From: Protonemura montana
Taxonomy: Eukaryota; Arthropoda; Insecta; Plecoptera; Nemouridae
Direction of reading: 5' to 3'
NCBI GenBank assembly: GCA_947568835.1
Contig: OX387604.1
Coordinates: 13,979,076-14,043,075, forward strand
DNA length: 64,000 nt
Position numbers and translations under genes: made by a program. Positions 41,701-50,700 of this stretch are shown in pieces; position 1 is the stretch's first letter; each line of letters opens with the position of its first letter. Below the pieces are notes generated by a model, which saw nothing but the letters and a program-made list of their open reading frames with translations, did no database searches and was not told the origin of the DNA.

Positions 41701-44700
41701 ATCTTCTCGGTAAAGTTTTAAAATGTATCAACATATATAGGCTTTTTGTTACGTTCTGCAAGCATGGAAATGCTGACCATCCCAAATTTAAAGAAAAAAA
41801 TTGGTATTTATTTATGAAAAATGTTGTGATTTCTGAAGCTATTTGTTTTGCAAGAGAAGAATTAAATAGATTCCTTCGAGAAAGTTGCAGCCCATTCATC
41901 AAAACCAATTCAAATAATGTTCACACAAACTGGACAAATGTTCAGTGTGAGTACAGAGTCGAACGCTTGTCCAGGCATAACACCGTTTGCTAATTGGTAG
42001 AAGCTGCAAATAAGAACTCAATGGAATGCACGGCAACTTGAGAGAACAGAAGATGTTGTTATTGTGTTATTCTCTATGGGTTTATTCGAGACACGCATAG
42101 TAACTACTAGATAGCAGCAGCGTTAACATTTTTGTCTCTAGCTGGAAGTAATGTAGTGAATCTAGAAAGAGACAGGAATGAAACTCCCTTAAAATCTCGT
42201 CATGCGACTACCGCTTCCTCTTCGAAGCAAATATGTATTGGACAGCTAGGGTCAAAGGTGGGTAAAGACTCTCACAAGGGCAAGATCAGCAGCGGCTCAA
42301 AGTTTCCAGCAAGTCGGGCCCCAGCCATAAAAACCGCCCAGAAACCAGATGAGTGTGTGTTTCGGTGGAGTTAATTTTTGTACGAAATACACTTATTACA
42401 AACTTTACTCTTAGTTCATCTGCTCACCCACCAGTTGCAACTGGGGCACAGCCTTGACTGAATTTTGACGAGCCGCCACTGGCCAAGTAGCCTGTAATTA
42501 ATAACGAGAAGGAAATGCAAGAGCGACGCTTCCTACGGAACGATGCATCGAGACAACCAACACACGAGTCAAGGAGTAGTGCAATAGGGTTTGATTTTCA
42601 CAGATAGACTAGTCAAGCTTTGAGCTGCAAGGCAATAAAAATCTTGAAAAATGAGCTCTGTAGGCACCTATTCATCTTCGATATAAGAGATTTCCAGAAG
42701 CAAGTGGAATGAAATTAAACTTGGCATTGTTGAAAGGACATGTCCTAGCAACTTCACAAAGTTATTCTTGATCACTTTGTGACTTACGATAAAATGCAAA
42801 AAATTACCACACTTTAGTTTATTGTAAAGGTTTGGCAACAAAACTTGATACCTCATCCGCATATTCTTGGAACGGCTCAATAAGTCCACATGACCTGTAG
42901 AATATTGCTCGAGTACATCCTTAACATCGTAGGGCTTTAGCGCTTCCTTTAATTTCTTGCGCGCTACAAAATATTTCATCTAAAGTCATGGAGAAAGAAA
43001 TCCAAGATGAAAAGCTTGCCAAAGAACAAAAAAAGGGTTTCCTAAATCGAAGGCTGTCATGAAACTTACTCCAGGAGTGGGAAAAATAATATAACATTTC
43101 CTATCAAGTTGCGACCCGTGTGTTTCAAAACAATGTCTCAAACATTTTTTTTTCGTACTATTGAAAAGCAAAATTAATTACCGTACCAAGTTAAACATAC
43201 TTACAAAACTCACGAAAAGGGAAGTTTTGTTGTAACACACCCATGGATATAAGGTATGTGATCATAAAGGGGGTTTCCTTCTAGAGTTAAACTAATATGC
43301 ATAAAACCTTAGCAGTAATTTTCTGATAAGGGCTTGAATACACTGCACAACCATCAAGCTATTTACCAACTTACCAAAATCTATATATATTTTTTAATCA
43401 CTGGCTTTTCTTACTAGTAATGAGCTGGTGTTTGACCATATACCTTTAACAGAGGGTGTGTTTGCTCTGACAATTCATCCAAACATTATGAAGGGGTAAA
43501 TGAGACCAAGCTTACCTTTCGGATTGCTCGAATCGCTCCCTTATGCTGGCTTGTGAGGTGAAGGCAGCGCGGTTCGTCGTCATCATCTGAAACCATCACA
43601 CAGTAAAAAGCAGCCATTGCAAAACAATTAAAATGCTATGGAAACCTGTGCCATTCACTTAGCACTGTGGACATTTTGGAATAATATAGTGACTTTCCAA
43701 GAAAGTATGAAAAAGTAACAGTGAATATAAATATTCCTTATTCAATCACTTACGGCATCTATGCGATGGTCTCTCCAGGCAATAAGCAATAAAACTTGTT
43801 ATTCAGTCAGTCCAAGGATGGACATTCCCACTACCCAGATTCGTCCACGATGCTGTGTACATGCATCATGCATTTGCAAACAACGTTATTATAGACAATA
43901 ATCACCATGCAAATTAAAACCCCTGGACAAGATACAGATTAGCAAAATAACAAGAAATGTGAAGGTAGCCCAAAAAAGTAATTTAAATACTAAAGAATGT
44001 GGTAGTAGCAGTGGCCATCGTAAGAAAAAAGAGGATCTGTTTCGGGAAAGTCAATAAAATCTTCTTCTACCTGAAACTGCTAAAGTGTTTGGAACCAGAA
44101 CGAGAAATTCGAAGCCATAGAGTCAGGAAGCAGCAGGGCGCACTAAGTCCCTCATAGTGAATTAGTGCACCACTCTCCACGAAACAACTTCCGAATGAAA
44201 GTCACCAAGAATTTTGTGTTAGCACAGTAAAGAATAATATAAAAAAAATCCTTAAAAGAAGCGTCAAAGATCGAATAATGAGATTCTGAATTACTTTGCA
44301 ATTCATAGAAAATGTTGGTTGTCCAGATGATGAGACATAAAGAAAAAGAAAATAAAGCATCTAGTGTAGGTATCTCGTAGTCTTAGAGTAAGCAATCAAT
44401 GAAAAATAGCGTTTGATGAATCTGAATGACTCAATCAATTGAAAAATTTAACTAAATATTAAGCTCACACGCTTACAAATGCAAGAATCAGAGTGGAAGA
44501 TAATCCTATAGCACTGAAAGTTTAAAAATACATCCTGCAGCAGAAGGTTTACCAGTTTTTGGCTGTGGTAACTGATTAGTAGGATTGTGGATCAGTTAAC
44601 AATAGTAGTTACTGACTTCAATTGATTTCCCATGATAAAGGTCTGATATCATGAAACTTTGTGGAGTTATTATAAATAAACCAATTATTTTATTCCCCAA

Positions 44701-47700
44701 ATATTAGGTACAACAACAATTGACCATGTACTCAAAAGGACTTCAAGCACTATTTACATAGTCCAGTCTCATTGTGAGATAATTTGGAAAGGGGTAAAGG
44801 AGGTAGCGCAACTAACCAAAGGCGCAATTGACGAATATTTTATAATCCTAGGGGTTACTCCCATAAGCTATTTATTGCCACTTTTCGCCAGTCAAGTTAC
44901 CAAGAAGGACTTGCCAGAAACCATGACTTGAACTAGGATCTAATGCGATCAAAGGAAACACTTATACCACATTTTGGTATACTTTTATTTAGGTAAAACA
45001 ACACTGTCTCCTCGCTCCTGTTAAGAATAACTGTTCTAATGGCCGGTACTCCCTGCTCTGTATGGAGTATGTATCCACCGTTTATACTTTTCCACCAGCA
45101 GCCCACCCACCCACCATCCAATCCACCATCCGACTAGGTACCCACCCACCCATTGGTACCGGCGCAGCTACCGTGAATTGGGCCCCAAAATATATGAAGG
45201 TGTTGCCACAGATTGTGTTGCGATGGCAATCAATCTATATCTCATTCTCCACATGAAAAAGGCAGTAGTTAGAATGTAAACAGCAATGAGAATTCTTATA
45301 AAATCTTCAAATAACCTTGTAAGCTGCACTTCTTTCTGAACTTGACATGCCCGAAAAAAAAAAACCCTTGGCACCCTATAAACTTGCAAGTTGAAAATAT
45401 AACTGTCTTATTCAATAAGGTACTAAACCTGCACTCCTATCAATTTATAGCTTATAGTTAGATACAGGAGATTAGTATGTATCTGTGTTGACAAAATGGG
45501 TGTAAAAGTATGCTCATGTTTGGTTGACAATTGCTTGTGTTCTAATGGTTTTCAATTAATAAGCACACACAATTTAACATTATTCAAGAGCATCCTTTTA
45601 GAACCCAAGTTCATTTACTGTGGCATATTTGCTTGCAATCATTGATCACACCAGCATGAACTTTTGCTCTTAAAATCATTCTAAATCTTAATGTGGGCCA
45701 TTTGGTAAACCTTCTCATACAGGATCTAAATAAACAAGAAAATTAAAGTTCCAGTGAGAATAATTAGAACAGCCTGTGCAAATTGCCCTATGGTGGCCTC
45801 AAATTGCATGATCATCAATAATTACTGTCAGGTTTCGAACGGCGAGAGAAGAGACTGAAAGATGTTTCAACCCCTCTTCGTGGCACTTTGGGAGAATCAA
45901 GCTGCATTTGTTGTTGCTGTTCTAGTTGATGCTGCTGATGTAGAAGTTGTTGTTGTTGCAGTTGTTGCTGTTGCAACAAGCCACATAATACCAGTGGCAA
46001 TTGAGTGGCTTCACCCATTCGTCGCAAAGTGGAGTTTGTCGCGTTGAGCCGGACCTCGTTGGAAGGGTGTGCCTCGAAAATGAATCGACTGTCTTCGCAG
46101 TTGGCAGGGTTCGTGGAGAAAACAGACAGATGGAAAATAGCAAAGGATTGACTGGTACAGAGAAAAACAGAGAAAACACAGAGGAATAGCTTTGCATTTT
46201 TTAGGATAAATAATATTTTTATGAATATTATTTATGATTTCCTATTGTTCTTAAAACCGGACAAACAAAATGAAAAAAGGATAAAAATGAGAAAGAACTC
46301 TTACAGAGAAAAAAAATCATGCATCTGAGATCAAGCCGACAATTTTTATGCTTTCTGCACATGGTGACTAGCCATTCATTTGAAAACACATATCATCACC
46401 CGGTCAGATGTGCCGTGCCAAAATTCACTCTTAGCACAAATAAGTTTCTAAAGAAAATTTAAAGATTTCACTTTAAAACACGGGGTAGAGCTAAAGCGTT
46501 GCAGAAAATTTTAATACTTTGCACTCGTGATAGTACGACATGGAAAAGCTGAGCTGAGCTGAGAGGTCATCTGAGCTGTAAGGAATTTAAAGCATCTCAA
46601 ATAAACACAGCTGCTATCATAAGGGCATCCTTCCTCCAGTATCACATCAAAACAATTTTAAGTTTTGTTTGCGATTATGCATGTATTACAATATTTTTTT
46701 ATTTTATCTGCCACTTCCACATTCCCTTTTCCTACACTGGTTCCTATTATGACGAAAGCGACGTCCTAACACTATCAGCCATCACAGACATTAAGTTGCA
46801 TGCAACAGAGCTGCAAATAAGTGCAACGGGCAAGCGATGTTGACGGTAAACGACAGTGTCTTGTAGACTAGACATACACCATCATAGACCATCATACACC
46901 ATTAGTACCGTAGACCACAATACCACAACACCACAATACCATTGAAAATTATTTTGTACCTGTTCCAAAGGGTCTACTCCATCTTCTTTTGTGCAAGTGG
47001 GTGGCTAATTGTAAAGAATGACCAAGTCAGATGTTTACTGTTAGTGACAGAGTTACAATATCACATAAAAAAGCAGATCCTGTAACACTCAACAGATCAG
47101 TGATCATGTGATTACGAGAATACATACACCAGGTTGGTCCCAGATGGTCCATCACCAAGATAGCAAATAATGAATCGACAAACAATCAAACAATCAAACA
47201 AACAAACAGACATTCAGACACACAGACATAGAGCTGGCAATGAAAAGTGGATGGGAGAGAAGAGGGACATTGGGCAGTTGTCAACTCACCATCCGAGTTC
47301 TTATTCTTGTTGGAGAATGTGTCAGTGACAGAGTCCTCGCTGTGGCTGGCATTCAAGTGTCGTGGGCTGGTGACACCAAGGTTTTCCACCGAAGCATTGA
47401 TGTCTGGCCTTGGCAATGCTCCCTTTGCCAACTGACCGGAATGAATCGAGCTGCTTTTGTGTCGTCTGATTGTAGGCAGACGTGATACGAATGACGCATT
47501 GTGTTTGAAGCTAGACGAATTGCGGCTGAAACAAATTTTAATAATAATAATAATAATAATACATTTTTTATTGCCAGATTGGTTGACATATGTTAACATT
47601 GGGTTGGTCAAACATATTAGTAGTAATACCTATATACATTTACAAATTAAAATATTCTTCTAGTGAGTACATACAGTTTGATGTTAAAAATTTCATTAGC

Positions 47701-50700
47701 TTCCCAGAGAAGTCTTGGTTCGTCAGTCTAGCTTTAATATCAGCTGACAGTTTATTGAAAATGTGTACCCCCATAGAGACAGGGCTCTTGTCATTAATGT
47801 TTGTGACAGATAGGTTTGTTACATTATTGCCTCTTAACATATGGCCATGAGTTTCTAAACTTATTTCTACTTGCTTATTTTGTATGACATACATTATTAT
47901 ACTGTAAATGTAAATACAGGGCAATGGCAGTATATTGAACTTTTTGAATAATGGCCTGCACGAGTCTTTATAAAAGGTTCCTGGTGTAGTTGGGTCGTAG
48001 CTCACATTGGCCAAGTACCTGACCGCCCGCTTCTGGAGTCTGAACAATTTAGATGCCCGTTGTGATTGACCCCACAACTATGCCATAGTTCAGTCTTGAG
48101 TGCACATATGAAAAGTAGACAGCTTCAGCGGAGTTGAAGTCGCATGTTTTCATAATGCGTTTTACAAGAAAGCACCCTGAAGCAACTAAGAGGGCAGTTC
48201 TGTTTATATGGGGGTCCCATTTAAGTTTGTTGTCTATAATTATGCCAAGAAATTTGGTTTCATTCAACACCTGTACGCTTTTCCCATATAAATATAGTGT
48301 CATTATCTGATGATCTAGTGTTAGTGTTAAAATTAATTAGTACAGTTTTTTTGTTATTTAATTTCAGGCCATTTTCCCTACTCCAGTTGGAAATTTGAGA
48401 TATGCCAGCTTTACAAATTGAGTTGATGGACTCATATAGCTTTCGCAGATCAGATGTGTAGTGTCATCCGCATAGGTTGTTAAGTTTCCGGTATTTATAG
48501 ATTTTGAGAGATCATTTATGAATATGATGAAAAGTAAGGGGGAGAGGGTAGCGCCCTGGGGAACCCCGGTGACAATGTTTACTACCTTTGAGAGATATGA
48601 GCCTGTTTGGTCAGTTAGTCTTACGGATTGCTTGCGTTCAAAAAGGAAAGATTTTATCCAGTTCTTGGCTGCCCCGCGAATGCCATAGTGTGGTAGTTTT
48701 TGAAGTAGTAAGTCATGGTCGACACTATCAAAAGCTTTTGTGTAGTCGTAAAAGACCCCATACGCAGCCTTCTTTTCCTTTTTTGATGACATCAGTCGGT
48801 TTACAAAGTCGGAAACAGCTGTTGTTGTTGACTTATTTTTCCTAAACCCATGTTGGCAGTTGTCTAGGTAGTCAAATTTTTCGAGATAGTTTTCCAGTCG
48901 ATTGCAGAACGCATTTTCGAATAATTTTGAGAACACAGACAGGTTAGAAATTGGCCTGTAATTATCCGTCTGTGCTTTATCTCCGCCTTTGAAAACAGGA
49001 GATACTATGGATTTCTTTAGAACTTCCGGGAACGTTCCAGGCTCAATGTATAAACATTTTCCCCCCTTTCTTCCATAAATGGAATAAAAATAAAAATGTG
49101 TCTCAAGTGTATTTCCTGCATTGCAATCCAGAGGGTAAAAGTGACTGCTAATATTTTTAAGCCCACATGAGCCTTCTGTTCCACTGGAATCTTAAGTAGT
49201 ACATACAGAAAATTCTTTTGTAAGACAAGAGCATATTTTAAGTGACCAAGTTGTCACAAATTCAGCAAACTAGATTTATTTGGGAGTATAAAGCAGAACC
49301 ACATATACATGGGATGAATTGTATGCACCATTTATCCAAAAGTAGCTTGCCACATTTTCATTGCCACAACTTGCAAATAAAATGACTGCAGTATTTTCAT
49401 AATATTGATGTCTATTCACCTGGAGCTGGGAGGACTAGGAAGGGGGACTTGGTGTATCCTCCAAGTGGCAATGGACATGGATTGTTCATCAGCCGCATAA
49501 CACCTCCACAGGCTCTGAATGAGTGTCGCAGCCGGCTGCCGTCGCCGGATCATGTGTTTTTGTCGCTGCTGCTGCTGCACCTTGAGCGCAAACCCTGAGC
49601 CAAGAATACCCTGGGAAGAATACCACAAGCTTGCATTACTGTCAACTCTAGTGGGCACGCCTCTACATAGCGGAAAGAAAGTGCAATCAAACCAAAAGAC
49701 AAATTCGAGACCCCTCGATTGCCCTCGAGTACTATGGAAAAATAACTTTTCAGGTACCAGGTACGTATTGTACCCAGTAAGACCTTAGTTTTCAGGTTGT
49801 ACCAGAAGAAATAAGGATTTCTTACTTATCCAGTTGACGAGTAAACGGCAACACACTTTGTGAGAGCAGTGTTAAAAATTGGCTTATTACCACAAACATT
49901 TGAGGTACCTTGCTAGTCCAGGAATGGTTATACCACAGTTTCATTATTGAGAGACAGTGATTTTTCCTTTTTGTTTCACAAGTATTCTTATTTCAATTGC
50001 TGCTGCAAATGTTAACAGACAAACTAGCCATCAGTTGTGGCCCCATGGATTTAGGAAATGAGTTTTTCTCTAAATGAGAAGTGAAAAAAAAACTGAGTTT
50101 GGTAGACTAGAAGCTGAGAACGAATTCCTACGTAAATATAATAATATATTAGGAACAACGTACTGCAGGAAGGGCGAAGAAAGAAATGCCGAGAAGTGCG
50201 CAGAACGATGCAATTACTTTTCCCTGCCACGTGATGGGAACTGCATCACCATAGCCGACAGTACACAATGTGATCTGCAACAAGTAAATGAGTCTTATAA
50301 CTTACAAAGTAATGAGTAACAAACACAATTGCCCCTACCGAACGGTTTGGCGTGTTGGAAACACCGGTTCTCGTGAGATCACCGAAGTTAAGCAACACTG
50401 CACTGAGTCAGGTATTGGATTAGTGACCGTCATACACATGCCCACTTCTATTCGGGAGAGAGGTTGGAGGGATGAAAGTAAGAACACCAACTTCATTTGC
50501 CTTGATTATCAACCTCTTGACAGAATGGATTTGTGGAGGAATCCTGCTGTTCGAGTTGTACCGTCCTTCGTAAGGGACGTTAACCTGGTGGTGCTCTTCG
50601 ACAGAAGTAGGCTATGTGCCGGCACCGGATTTCCCCTCCTCCCTTCTAGTCTAGGTTAAGTTCATCATCATCATCCTCATCATCATCCACTCATTCACCT

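Noticed and set aside
50074-50319. 81-codon plus-strand frame
   Set aside because: It lies over the KCNQ selectivity-filter exon on the minus strand, which reads TVGYGD with proper splice sites.
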